64,000 nucleotides of DNA from Parastagonospora avenae f. sp. tritici 18332-5 (GCA_022559985.1 JAFJTR010000002.1:806001-870000); one strand, 5' to 3'. Shown: positions 1-10,889, counted from the first letter of the stretch. Notes: generated by a model from the sequence alone, not told the origin. Program-made: numbers and translations.

Positions 1-2532
1 TACCCTGCTCAGTGTAGGCATCCAGATCCTGTAGATATTGGTCGAGTCATAGCCAACAAGCTGCCCTATGAGGGCTCTCGATTCGAGCTTATCTCCTCGC
101 TTGAGGGCGTGGTTGAGCGTGTACGCTCTAGCTCCTATCTCACTGAGATGAGCTAGAGCAGGCTTGACTCCATGTACTACCTCAAAGGGAGTCCTCCAGG
201 CAAGAGCCTTGACAGGAGTCCTGTTCAGCAGGTATATCGCTGTCATTACACACTCGTTCGAAAGCTCCTTTGGCAGTCTAGCTTCGATCCTGATGGCTCG
301 CGCTCGTATGATGATCATCGCTCCAGCTCTTTCTGTACCGCCGTTCTGCTCCTCAGTATATGGAGCTCGAGGATTAATTGCGATTCCGAGATCCCTGAGT
401 AGCTCGTACAGAGCCGAGTATCCTCGCTCACTATCAAGTCTAATAACTATCACTACTTGATTGAATTGCCGCTGGATCTTAGCAAGCAGGCGCTTGACTG
501 CTTGCTTAAGTGTAGGTCCTGATTTATCAGATAGGCAGATACCCTTATGCCACTTCGTGTTCTGATCTACTGCATGGAGCAGCCATTGGTCTCCATTATA
601 GCACCGATCTCCTCGCTCCTGGAGTTGAATGAGATCTATTCCAATGCGATAGAATGGCCGTGTAGCTACATCCTGAGGCGCACGCCTGCTGATGAGCTTG
701 TGAAGCTTTGCCTTGATGCAAACCTCGCAATCCTTCCACGACGGTGATCGCTGATCCTCCTGAGCTATTCTCATCCCCTCAGCGTTGTGAGGAAGATGAG
801 AGATCGCCTCATAGCTCGCATGACCGAGGAGCCTATGAGCGCGCTCACTGCTCAGTTCTAGAGGCTTCTTCTCCTTGTACGAGGGCTTGGATCGATATCC
901 TGATACTGCTGCCGCTGCTATGGCCCTCGGAGGTGGACGCGCCTTCTCGTCAGCATCGATCAACCAGTGACCGTCCATATACTCGAGGTAGCACACAGGA
1001 TTTGAAGGCAGTCGCTGATACAGGCAATTCCTTCCTGAGTCAAAGTGGATGTCTAGGCTCCTACAGCGTGATAGACCTAATACGTTTGTGAAGAATCCTG
1101 GGATATAGGCCACATAGGTAAGCTTGAATGACTGCCTTCCTGATGGCGTATCAACTTGCAGCTCTACCTCGCCCCATTCTTCAATCTGAAGTAGCTGGCC
1201 TCCTGCATACACGCACTCTCCTTGCTGAGCTTGAGCCGTCGTTCTCCATCCAAACCATCTCGAGTTTGCCACATGAGTATTCGAGCCTGGATCAAGTATC
1301 CATCGATTAATGAGAGGCGGCTGATCCTCAGCCTTCGATGTGATCGCGGTCTGGAGTACTGCATGCGAGCTTAAATTACTCGCTGCTTGAGGCTTCCCAT
1401 CATCATGCAGACCTCCCTGTTTCTGAGTCTGATCCTTGAGCCGCGCTTCTACTCGCTGCAGTATGGAGGCCTTGAGTGATTGTTCAGCTCTGACCTCATC
1501 AAACCTCCTGATAATCTGCTGATCAGGCTGCCAGTCAGGGCGCCTTCGAGCGTGGTTGACGTATGGGCAGTCTTGAAACTTGTGTTGGTCTCCACACAGG
1601 CACTGCGGCAGAGCTTGATTCTTGCCTTTGTTCTTCGCCTGACTACCTTGTCTTTGGGCTCCTTGGGCTCCTTGGGCTCCTTGGGCTCCTTGGACTCCTT
1701 GGGCTCCTTGAGCTGGATACTGCTCTGCAACACCGAGTGTAGCAAAGCTGCCAAGGTTTGAGGCTATAGGTCGAATGCGCCGATAGTAGGACTGATACTC
1801 GGCTACGAGGTCGGATATCCCTGTGAACTCCGTTTCAGCTTAATCTTTCTGTATAAGTTCAGTCAACTGCTGGGTTGACCAGCTCTCATCAAGACTTCTG
1901 ACTGCTCGGATGAAGTCCTCTTGGGCTCGGTTCCCTGCAACCTCAGGTAGAGTTGCCTCCTTCATCAGCCGTGTCGTCTCAAGCCAATCCTTAAACCAGC
2001 TATCGAGATTACTCCTCTTGGGCGGGGTAAGCAGCCCCTGATAGTGAGCTCTAAGCTGATAGTTTCGCTCTGAGGTGCTCGGGCAGAGGTGCTTCTTGAG
2101 GGCTCTCAGACGCTCGTATGGAGATGAGCAATCTGAGATAAGATAGATATGCCGGGACGCGATCGTTCGGCTGATCTCATGATTGAACTCTCTTAGCGCC
2201 TTCTCCTTCTTGCTCCATTGGGCCTCCTTCCTAGTATAGGCCTTGAGCCAGAGTTCATACCTTGCCACCTCTTTCTCAGTAAGGTCCAGAATCGATATCT
2301 CCTCCTCCTGAGCTCCAGGCTGGGCTGTATGAAACTCCTCAATCTCCTTCTCTTGGGGTTTCTCCTGCTCTATCCGTTTCACTTGCTCTGCCTTGAGCGA
2401 AGGATCCAAGTACTGCCAGAGGTCATTCCTCTCAGCACTATCCTTCCTCAAGAATAGCCACCTCTGCCAGTCGCCTGGTCTCTCGAGGATAACTGTAGCC
2501 TTTGTGATCAAAAGGTCTCCTTCTGTAGCCAT
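1..2532 (-). pseudogene. Copia gag-pol polyprotein, partial, one in-frame stop
   Basis: The frame opens at ATG 2532 and runs to position 1 with a single TAA at 1842-1840. Residues 1-230 are the gag core. After the stop come a Gln/Gly/Ala repeat coded by a 9-bp tandem repeat, a knuckle-like CLCGDQHKFQDC, a protease-type motif DPGSNTHV (Pro at the second position, as I recall for other fungal copies), a GAG-pre-integrase zinc site (HRLLGH then CEVC) and an integrase core with Asp in GIDLIQ, Asp in RLDSE and Glu in NGGTERA. Translation continues 613 codons beyond the stop without another break, so the stop is either a recent lesion or a programmed event. The protein is cut by the window edge inside the integrase or its C-terminal part. 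Confidence 0.85.
1654..1710 (+). repeat. 9-bp tandem repeat (TTGGGCTCC, about six copies) in gag
   Basis: Six to seven copies of TTGGGCTCC, one with a single change (TTGGACTCC). On the minus strand it codes for a Gln-Gly-Ala tract between the gag core and the zinc knuckle, in frame with both sides. Such tracts change length by slippage. Confidence 0.85.
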
Positions 2533-2591
2533 CGTGGCTATCAGATATCTCGCAGGGTATAAGGTGAACTCAACTTAGTATAAAAGGGCTT

Positions 2592-2604
2592 CCGGGCTCA
2601 TAAC
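2592..2604 (-). other. Primer-binding site, half-tRNA(iMet) type
   Basis: Read on the minus strand this is GTTATGAGCCCGG, directly abutting the LTR. It is complementary to an anticodon stem-loop containing CTCATAAC. Copia-group elements are known to prime from an internal (half) initiator-methionine tRNA rather than its 3' end, and this sequence fits that pattern. The match to this organism's own tRNA could not be tested here. Confidence 0.7.
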
Positions 2605-2846
2605 TGTCAACAAGTGTGAGGAGATTGAGGAAGAAGTTGGTTAATTGATAGAAACTATCGTAGAGAGCGAATATATATCCTCCTGTTACATAAGCAGTAA
2701 TGAAACGCACTACTCCTGAGTAGGCGTACCCTCGTAGATGCTGACAATAGATATTCGCCACACTGAGATCGAATTAGTCGAGTGTAGCTGTGGATCTGAA
2801 TTACTTGGAAGGTACGAGAAGATATTCTACATCAGCTAGGAATACA
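2605..2846 (-). repeat. 5' long terminal repeat of the Copia element
   Basis: In element orientation it starts TGTATTCC and ends TTGACA, so it has the TG..CA ends of an LTR with a short TGT/ACA inverted repeat. Its inner end is fixed by the primer-binding site starting at the next base. The outer end was placed by the TGT start and by the flanking gene's frame, which resumes right beside it. The second LTR is outside the window, so the ends are inferred from one copy. Confidence 0.75.
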
Positions 2847-2848
2847 GG

Positions 2849-5025
2849 CTAACTATAACCCTCATATTTCCTGTCCTTCTTCGTATTCAAGCCCGCAGGA
2901 GCGCCAAACGCCATTCTCCCGACCTCACTCCCGGCCTTCTCATCCCCGACAAACCCCTGACAAGCAGCAGCCGCAATTTCCCACTGCTTATCTCCCTCTG
3001 CAGCACCTAGCACCTCCGCGTATGCTGTACCCGCCTTGACCAGACTCTCTGCACCCAGTCACGGAACAAAAGGTTTCTGGACGAAGGCGTAAAGTGCCAA
3101 CGCTAGGAGTCCGAGAAGATGCGCACCCAAGAGTACGGAGCCAACGATAATGCCAGCCATCGACAAGGAGGTTCTGATCGTAGGGACACCGCGATCAGCG
3201 AGATGTGCTCTTGATATGTCTTGCCTAAGGCGACTGCTTCCATCAGGTGCAAGCCAAGCTTTGTTCGCGAGGAAAGCGCCTGCCGTGAACGTCATTTGCG
3301 CCTGAGCTTCTTCGGCAAAGAGAGAGATGAATCTCTCAACCTGGAAGATAACACCTCTTTCATAAGATGACTGCCGATCGTCCCGGCATACCATTCCAGT
3401 GGTGTCTGTGAGGTAAGCCAGCGGCGTGGAAGATATGCAATTATAGCTGTAGCATTCGTCTGTATATGTCCCGTCACCGGCTGTGCCTGTGTCAGGGCGT
3501 TCACGGATGACATAGGCGGAAGGGTTTCTCAGGCGTGTGTCGATGAAGGAGCCTTCGCCGAAGAGAGCCAGTGCGACGGAGGTCAAGGGACCGATGTTTG
3601 AACCCAGTTCTTGGGTGATGTTACCGGCGTATGTATCCTTGGTTTCGCGTCTCTCCAAATTCCGAGTTCGGCGGCTATACTTGTCCAGGTTAGGCAAGAT
3701 GACCTGGTCAAGTAAAGGTCCGGCGATGAACCCATTATACGCACTAGGAAGCTCAAAGTAGCCTAGAGACGTTTTGGCGGTCGCTTTGTAGAAGCCTTTG
3801 CCAGAGGGATGGGTCGAGATGTTGAGATATAGCTCTTCTGTTATATCCTGTCGATTATATGTAGCGCGCCAGGGCGGGCTGCTAATATTCTTCGGCATAC
3901 AAATCGCCAGTCCCACACGCGGGTATTCAAGCTGCTTCTGGTATTCTGCAAAGAACACACCTTCCCTGTCCCGCGCACATTCACTGGGCCAGTCCCCAGC
4001 AGTGATGTTCGTGTAAGTGACTGTTGTATTAACGCGAGGCGCATACTGAGGCTCAGGATACACTCCGGAGCTGAAATCCGATATAAGAGGCGTCATCCAC
4101 AGTCTCGAGTCTGTCTCTTGGTAGACTGCCCTGCTGAGCTGATCCAAGGTCCTATCATTTTGAACATGAGGGCAGCCAGTGATACTGCCATTGCACCACT
4201 CGTCGTTATTATCCTTGGACCAGAGGTAAGGTTGGTACTCATGCTCATTTGCAAACTCTAGGACACTGCGGAGTCGCACAACCGCAGTAGCCCGAAAGCT
4301 GTGTCCCTCATTAAGCAGCATAGGTATATCTGGAACCCTCTTGTTCCGAGATACTGTCCACCGACTTGGCATTCGGACGGACTTGGGTTGAACCAAAGAC
4401 TGCTGCACGATCTGAAAGGAAGCTCCTGAGAACAAATCAGCACTCAAATCTCGCTAGCCCGAGGCTAGTACCCACAAGTCAATGTCAATCCAAATGCACA
4501 GTGTAGAGGCAAACTGCCAACTTTATGAAGCCTGGTCCATATCTGCGGGCTTATCCAACCCTGATCTGCAAGGGCCATAGTTTGTCGCAAGTTTAACTTG
4601 ATTCTCGAGCTACCGGTTTAGATGAACGCAACCAAAACCATGGATCATATCGCTAATGTAAGCGGAATTGTGAGAAGCGATGCGATTGTCTGTACAATTT
4701 GCGCGGCCTTGACCAAGTTCTTATGCTTGGTTACGAGATGTGTCGAGTCTCATACATACGCCCTCATGTCCTGTCTTGTCCCAGCCAGACGCGTGCTCGC
4801 TATGCAGAAAACTATCCACGCAAAGAGATTGAGCGCGGTGTAAGCGGCGAGCGGCCATAATGATGTATGCAAATATCTAGTCACCGGCTCATGCGCGGTC
4901 ATGGAGGTGGTTCTAGACGTAGTCGTTGGCTCGTGTGTGGCCTTTGGTACTCTTGGTGTAGTTGAGTGTGGCTGAGTCGCCTCTTCGTGCATGCTGCGCA
5001 TCTCATGGGATACCAGTTGTGCCAT
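2849..5025 (-). pseudogene. Multi-pass membrane protein gene, decayed by several stop codons
   Basis: I do not recognise the family. Reading from ATG 5025, one frame gives a cytosolic head, a membrane helix (residues about 56-75), then a second hydrophobic stretch after the motif KAAQIVQTIASLLTIPLT, then a segment with RQTMALADQGW. It is broken by TGA 4752-4750, TGA 4647-4645, TAA 4620-4618 and TAG 4467-4465. A long extracellular part follows in another frame (about 4447-3062), rich in Cys, Trp and N-glycosylation sites, ending in a third helix near SMAGIIVGSVLLGAHLLGL. A TGA at 3061-3059 is followed by 69 more open codons to TAG 2851-2849, where the Copia LTR begins. No single intron cleanly joins the two frames near 4471-4412. 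The number of lesions makes a working gene unlikely. Confidence 0.7.
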
Positions 5026-5767
5026 TGCAACTTCATTCTAAGACGAGGCATTCGCTAGTGAGTATCGCACGCTGAGCGGGAGCGACAGTCCTTTTATTGA
5101 AACACGTCTTCTTTACGCAGGCGTCCAATCCTAAGTTAGTGTCCAGCCTAAACATTCGTATAGGTGTTGGCATTGGCCCCAATCCGGCTATCGGCACGCA
5201 CGACATGATCCTTGTCCAGCGTGAGAGAGGCCTCAGAAAGGAGCAGGATATTTCAACATCATGATTGTTTGCGGAAGATATTAGAGCGACTCAATGTGTT
5301 TAGGAGTCAAAGCATTTTCAAAATGGTGTACAGGTCGGGATCACGCGAGGTACAAGAGCTAAATTGCCAACAACCTTGGAAAACCCGGCTTCATCCGGCT
5401 GCTAGTCGAAATTATTGAAAGATACAGAACCCAGACCAACTTCCCAGCGTTTCTCGAGAAATAAATCAAGGGGGCACAGGATGCCTGAAAGGTGCTCTCT
5501 GAAAGGGAGGAGTTGCGCCTTTGCTGCAAGTGCAATGATCTTTGCCCACGTCTGATGATGTTCATAGTAGACTTCTTATGGCATATCGGAAGTTTCGACG
5601 CGGAAGTTATGTCTTTTGGCAGCAGCGCGTCGCTAGGCAACACCGTTATCATGTCTTGAGCGGTTATGGTAACCCTGTTCTATTCGGAGAAGGACTTTAG
5701 ATCATGTTATGGAGACATTGCGATGGGTGGAAGAAAAGAGTGCGGTTTCCACCTCAGGACATCTTGA
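5026..5767. other. Intergenic, no supportable gene
   Basis: This stretch lies upstream of the decayed membrane gene and downstream of the NmrA-like gene. Only short open frames without recognisable features are present. Confidence 0.6.
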
Positions 5768-6955
5768 TTACCAAACACTTGCTAAGAACTTGTCCATGCT
5801 TGTCAATTCCAGATCCAACAATTTGTTCCACTCGTCTGATACAGACCATTCCCCGTTGGCCCAGCTCAGTAGATATTCCCGCAAAACACCCTTTGACACA
5901 ACTTCCCGCATCTCAACGGGAACATTTGGGTGATCAATCAATGGATACCATGGCGTCCCGTGTTTTCCATCCTGGACATCCTTCGCATCGAGACGTGTCA
6001 CTTCAAAGGGTCCCCGTAGCTTTTCCCCCAGTGCGAGGATCTCTCGCATTGTTGTTTGTGTTCCACGGATACCGCCAACCTGAGGCCAAGGCTTGGGATA
6101 ATCCAGGGCTGCAGCCACAACTGATGCCATGTCTGAAACTGATGTGATCGTTACGGGCACATCTTCTGATCCAGCAATAGTGATAGCTCGTCGGTTTTCG
6201 AAGTCAACCAGCATCTGCATGCTGTGGAAGTGAGGTGAAGTGCGGTGTGGGTGCGCAAAGTACTCCGCGAAGAAGCCAGGTTGGAAAAGGCAGTATTGAA
6301 GAACCTGAATTGGGTCAGTAGACATCCAACGGGCGTATAGTCGTGTAGGCCAGGCATAAGTACCGTTGTCTTCGAATTGACCTCTGCCAAGTATTCTGAT
6401 ACCCTGTCTTTCCATTGGTAGTGGGCAATGTGGCTGTTGCTTTGACTGTATCCAGATAACATCATCAGCCAAAAGCTTTACCGCAATCGCGCTCATGCGA
6501 GGCTCCAGAGGTAATTTACTCACGCGGCCCATTGAGAAGGAGCAAACCTGCTGACGGCAGCCTCGATGGCCGCAGCGATTATTCGTTTTTCAAGATCAAT
6601 ATTTCCGTCAAAATCCATCGTGACTGCGAAGGACAAGACCGTATCAATACCACGGAGAGCCGAAACGAGGGAGGAGTGATTATTGTAGTCCACCGTGGCC
6701 CATTGGATCGCGGGTGGTAGGTCGGCGGGACGTTCAGCCTATTCTGTGTCAGCTCTTTCGCAACATCCATATACTCAAGTTTACCTTTCGACTCATGATA
6801 GTTACTACATAGTTGCCCTTCTTAATGATGGCGTCGATAACCTCCCGTCCAACATCTATAGTGTTTGATTTTAGTACTCCACTTAAGCTCCGTCTCGAAA
6901 AAATCACGTCGGGATACTCACTACTGGTACCTCCAATGACAGCTACTTTACCCAT
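5768..6955 (-). CDS. NmrA-like NAD(P)-binding reductase
   Basis: Five exons (6955-6922, 6855-6785, 6738-6524, 6445-6364, 6304-5768) give 312 residues, the usual length for NmrA-like / isoflavone-reductase-type proteins. The N-terminus starts MGKVAVIGGTS, a Rossmann dinucleotide-binding start whose glycine run is completed only after splicing (GGTSNVGREV). A central segment HIAHYQWKDRV followed by LFQPGFFAEYF is typical of the fungal members. The four introns are 46-78 nt with GT..AG ends, and splicing keeps one frame throughout. Members are atypical short-chain dehydrogenases; some are redox sensors without activity, others reduce small metabolites. The substrate cannot be told. It appears intact between two broken loci. 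Confidence 0.85.
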
Positions 6956-7546
6956 TGTTATTGCGAATCTTTGAAGCGAGGTTGAGGAAGAATATGTTAC
7001 AGCTCACAGGTATCGAAGTATATATGTTGAATGGTCATTGTCAAGCGGGATGCGTTGGCTATTAATATATGACCATTGCCAGTTGCAATGGGGCATGAAA
7101 CAGGGGGTTCTAATAGTCACCGCCGCTACCTGTCCGCGATGAGACGATGTGAAGGTCTTACTTTGGCCCGCTTTTGTCCGGCTCAACTTTTTTGTGATTG
7201 TCGACGTCCTTGGCCATAGTAGCTCAGTATTGCCTAAAGAAGAATATTGTGGGGGCTTTGCGCACTTGAATAGTCGTTTGGCTGGCTAACAGAACAGACT
7301 TACAGAACACTCGGCCGAATTCGTCCGTAATGGAAAAGGGCCTTAAGCACCGACTTCGCGTCAGACGACCATCACTTAAGACCTAGTCTAGACAGTTCTC
7401 AACATTCAGGAATGCAAATGTTAGACGTTACGATCATGAAACAGTCTGGAATGAAATGGAAAGATAATTTTGGACTAGTCAGCCACAATTTCCTATTTGG
7501 CGGGACGGACGAAATGCCGGATGTGCACGAAACAGGGCTGTATCTA
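6956..7546. other. Intergenic, no supportable gene
   Basis: This holds the upstream region of the NmrA-like gene and the left flank of the pogo-type element. I saw no conserved coding or repeat structure. Confidence 0.55.
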
Positions 7547-7572
7547 AGCTCGGCGATATACTTTTCGGCCAC
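7547..7572 (+). repeat. Left terminal inverted repeat
   Basis: Matches the reverse complement of 8495-8520 at all 26 positions. The following bases, CCCCACCACGACGCGCTACT, also reappear inside the right end, after an extra insertion there. Confidence 0.9.
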
Positions 7573-7632
7573 CCCACCACGACGCGCTACTCTGCTTTTG
7601 ACGCTCTGTACTGTCAACGCCACATACACAAA

Positions 7633-8436
7633 ATGGATCCCCGAGAGATTGCCTAAAGTAATGCTATCCGCGATCTTAATGCAGGTGTTTTTAAAAGCCA
7701 GCGACAGGCTGCCAAGGCTCCGGCCCATGCTTCCCACTTACTACAGCCTCTAGATCTTGCTCCTTTCTCTGTACTCAAGTCACGCTATCGTAATGAGATC
7801 CGAGGTCTCTCAGCGCTTAATAACGCAGCACCAGTTAAGGAGGAGCGCTTTGTAGTATCTTATAACAAAGCCAGAGAAGAGGGGCTCTCAGAGCGAGTCA
7901 TTCGAGCTGGCTGGAGGGCTGCTGGCCTCTGCCCATACAATCCAGCTGTTGTACTGCTCTCATCCCAAGTAACTGGCCGGCCAGCTACTCCACCTACCAG
8001 CCAGAGCTCAGCTGCCCCACAGTCAATATTCACTACACCTCGGAGTTCACAGGCGTTATGTAAGGCGCAACAACAGCTGTTGTTGTCAGAATCTCTCTCA
8101 CGAAGCACCCGGCTTGTGCTTGACAAGGCAGGCAAGGCTATTACAGAAGCGAACACCAGGGCAGCCCAGCTTGAGGCTGAAAATCAACGGCCTAAATATC
8201 AACTAGATAGTACTAGGAATACTCGCGTAAGGAAGCGAGTTCAAGAAAATCCAAATGAGCACTTCAGCAACGTTGAGAGTATCAAGGCTGCGATTGATCG
8301 CGCAGCAGCTCAACAGGCTCAACAGGCAAGCACTTCACCAGAAAAAGAAGCTCAAAGGGCGGCGGCAGCAGCAGCAGCAGCAGCACTTTCTATTAGCTCT
8401 ACGTGTAGTGAGTGGCAAATACAGTCGTTGTTGTAA
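7633..8436 (+). pseudogene. Remnant pogo-type transposase (N- and C-terminal parts fused by deletion)
   Basis: The frame starts MDPREIA and continues NAIRDLNAGVFKSQRQAAKA, the start of the pipsqueak-type helix-turn-helix of fungal pogo/Tigger-like transposases. It then passes directly into ASHLLQPLDLAPF, a motif that normally lies after the second catalytic Asp of the DDE domain. The DNA-binding part and the Asp-Asp part of the catalytic core are therefore missing. The C-terminal half carries the usual basic coiled tail and ends in an Ala run coded by a GCA repeat (about 8367-8387). One TAA at 7654-7656 also interrupts the frame. The protein cannot be a working transposase. Confidence 0.85.
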
Positions 8437-8448
8437 AGAAAAGCGCAT

Positions 8449-8520
8449 GTCAAAGCAGAGTAGCGCGTCGTGGCGGGGTGGCCGAGAAGTACATGTGGCC
8501 GAAAAGTATATCGCCGAGCT
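8449..8520 (-). repeat. Right terminal inverted repeat with inner duplication
   Basis: The outer 26 bp match the left repeat exactly. Compared with the left end, about 17 extra bases separate the outer block from the inner block (8449-8485). The extra bases look like a tandem copy of GTGGCCGARAAGTA, part of the repeat itself. Confidence 0.8.
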
Positions 8521-9577
8521 CACGCGTCTTCCAAAATGATCAAAGTTGGTGGGGTGCGGCGCTCGCCCGTGGAATACGTTAACCTTGGTATGTACCGTCG
8601 TATGCGCCAGGAGAAAGTGGCGATGCGGCTTACTCATCGACCCCTTATCGGCATTTGATCAGCCAATTGGCAATATCGGATGAATGGGGTCTCGCTTTTG
8701 GGCCAAACAGCAAGCTGCAGCCGAGGTGCGGCTGAGCGCTTCGAACCCGCCCACTCGTAAATGCCTGACACTTATAGTGAGGCGCAGGTGAGAGGCACGG
8801 TAGTAGGCAACAGCGAGATATAAAGAGACATAATGCTATGTGCAGCATCTCGTCACTCTTGATGATGTTATTGGCGACGTGTTGGATTGGGATAGCTGGA
8901 ACTTAGCAAGTTTGGGGCGACGCAAGGCAGTCTGGCTGACTTGTTTCTGTGCTCTTCGTCTCGGTCCGAAGGAGTGGAGAGGCACAGTGTTTCACAATCC
9001 TTTGAGGAGACGTGCCATGGCAATGAGAGTCACGAGAGAAGCTGTGCCTCATAAAACAACACGACAGTCAGGCGGGTTCAGCCTGCCATCCACCGAATGA
9101 TGGTACCGATGGTATAAATAGACTGGGAAGTAGTCATTCTAGTCAGACTGAGGGTGAAGGATGCGGCGCATACATGGCACCCGCAACAAGGTAAGCAGGA
9201 CAACTATGGTAAACCTGCTTTCATTGGTGGTGAAGGACGTGGATAGCGAACTTGCCGCAATGATCATATCTTAGCAAACTTTAGTCCGGCCGTGCCACAT
9301 ATCTGAGACCGGCGATGTTGGTGTGGCTTTTGAGGCACGGCCAAGTCGGCGTCAGATGGATACTCAGAGAGCTACAGGCGCAGCAGGCTGACATCCCTCT
9401 GATCCATATTTAAGAACCTCATCATCGTGAGATCTGTTGTCTCATTGAATAGAAGTACCCAAAGAGCTCCATCGTCTTGAGTACTTCAATGGTCGATGTT
9501 ATCAACCTACGAATCTTTTCTTACAGCTTGCCCAGTTCATATCGAGAACAAATCAGGCAAACCTTCAGGAGATCAAT
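8521..9577. other. Intergenic; TATA-like box near 9111
   Basis: No supportable gene is seen. A GGTATAAATAG sequence at about 9111-9121 resembles a TATA box and lies about 460 bp before a candidate signal-peptide ATG at 9578. The link between the two is a guess. Confidence 0.4.
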
Positions 9578-9745
9578 ATGCGGGTGTCAACTCTACTACA
9601 ACATTTCTTCTTTGGAGGCTGTGTCTGTACAGTGTTGCAGCCGACAAATACTTTGATCAGCGTATTGGTACGCAGAGACGACCAACCAGCAGTGACAACA
9701 GTTGGGGCACCATCAAGTGGCCATTTTAAGGGTGCGATGGATTGA
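9578..9745 (+). CDS. Candidate signal-peptide exon of a secreted protein
   Basis: A 55-codon frame starting MRVSTLLQHFFFGGCV has a basic start, a hydrophobic core and a Kex2-like RRDD further on, as expected for a fungal secreted protein. It ends at TGA 9743-9745. A GT at 9732 could be a splice donor instead of coding on. It lies upstream of Cys-rich coding pieces on the same strand and may be their first exon. No downstream acceptor could be fixed with confidence. Confidence 0.3.
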   Translation: MRVSTLLQHFFFGGCVCTVLQPTNTLISVLVRRDDQPAVTTVGAPSSGHFKGAMD

Positions 9746-10330
9746 CCATAAGTGCAAGGTAAACAGTAAGAATTCGATGGAGAAGAAATCTATCTGAGAG
9801 CAAGAAGTATCTAATATACGTAAGTTGTCATGCTTCGAGAAGCTTCGCCGGAACTCTTAAGGATTCTCCGAAGTTCTTGTCAATGCACTGAAGAGCGCCG
9901 AAGATTCCACCGAAGGCCACAGGCCAAGGAACAACAATCAGGGCTTCAGCCCCTTACAGCCATTAATCGGGCGATATCATCATGACTGTGCCCGAAGATG
10001 ATAACAAGGTTCTCGATCAGATCATCAGCCAAAATAGTTGTCCAGACTCGAAACTTCGCAAACGCTTCGTATACGGATGCTTCCTTGAGAACGGCGAAGC
10101 CATGTATGGCTCTATTCATACCGGAAGAATGCCCGGCCTTGTCGCTGCAGCTAGATCGGGACTTGAACTGCCAATACCGCCTCCCGAACTGGGTGGAGGT
10201 GCTTTGGCTCAATTTGGCCAATTTGGCGCTGACCTACCTGATCTTGACCAGCAGGCTCAAGATCGGTTAGGGAGAATAATATGGTGGGTTCAATACCCAG
10301 CTCTGATATCAAAAATCCCAGCACAGAACG

Positions 10331-10889
10331 CCGTCAAGGTAATGCCTGCAGTCGTTGCTACTAGGACAGTACCTGTAGCGCCTGCAACTTCGTCAGCAAG
10401 ATGTCACTATCCAGATCGAATTCCTTACTGTACCAACTGTGGAGGTCTCGGGGTAGACCCGGATAGAGAGAGTTGTGTTGGGGTAAGATACTTTAGAAAC
10501 CTTCATGATTCTTTTCGCTTACGATCTGTATCAGTTTGGTGATCTATGGAAGTCTTGTCCGTGTCTCAAGCGCACACCATTTCCTCCAAACAAGATTCTC
10601 CCACCAAAAGAAGACCTTCAAGCATTCCTAGCTCAAGTTAGAGATAGTGCGAATGTCACTTGTCTTGGAAGCAATACAACACAGGACATTGGTCTCTGGT
10701 CAAGGTCAGTACGCAATATCTTTGAGCATTTTACACAAAGCTAAGAATTATTTCAGCATGGCAGAGAAGTCCTGCGAGAATGTTGATCTCACCAAGTCTT
10801 TTCTGCATGAAAACATGACTATCACTATCACGGTTCATGTAATAGGCTATTGGGCAGTAGAATTGATAGGAACACTGATGTTAAATTGA
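10331..10889 (+). pseudogene. Exon-like Cys-rich coding pieces (part of a secreted-protein locus?)
   Basis: Three pieces join in frame. The first ends in YCTNCGGLGVDPDRESCVG at 10480; the intron 10481-10534 has GTAAGA..CAG ends; the second piece contains FGDLWKSCPCLKRTP and a possible glycosylation site NVT; another GT..AG intron (about 10704-10756) leads to a piece with EKSCENVDLTKS that ends in TGA at 10889. The spliced frame is Cys-rich, consistent with an extracellular protein. The start of the first piece and the link to the downstream module are uncertain. The family was not recognised. Confidence 0.35.

Larger units (their letters stand above)
1..2846 (-). mobile_element. Ty1/Copia LTR retrotransposon, 5' part (cut by window edge)
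   Basis: The element is read leftwards. From right to left it shows a 242-bp 5' LTR, a primer-binding site directly next to it, a gag start codon, a zinc knuckle, a protease motif and an integrase core. The order protease-integrase before reverse transcriptase is that of Ty1/Copia; reverse transcriptase, RNase H and the 3' LTR would lie beyond position 1. The candidate target duplication next to the LTR is the 5 bp at 2847-2851. The element sits immediately downstream of a decayed membrane-protein gene. The long open frame suggests a fairly young insertion, although one stop codon interrupts it. Confidence 0.9.
7547..8520 (+). mobile_element. Internally deleted pogo/Fot1-type DNA transposon
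   Basis: The 974-bp element is bounded by perfect 26-bp inverted repeats (7547-7572 and 8495-8520, starting AGCTCGGCGATATACTTTTC). The similarity of the two ends extends inward to about 7603 and 8449. Inside is one open frame that joins the beginning of a transposase directly to its end. A TA target duplication, expected for this group, is not evident at the ends I chose (left flank TCTA, right flank CACG), so the outermost bases may have changed or the ends may be off by a few bases. The element is non-autonomous; its spread would need a full-length copy elsewhere. Confidence 0.85.

Noticed and set aside
8700..8775. Possible tRNA on the minus strand (GGGTTCGAAGC-like T-loop)
   Set aside because: No matching acceptor stem, anticodon arm or D-arm could be folded around it.
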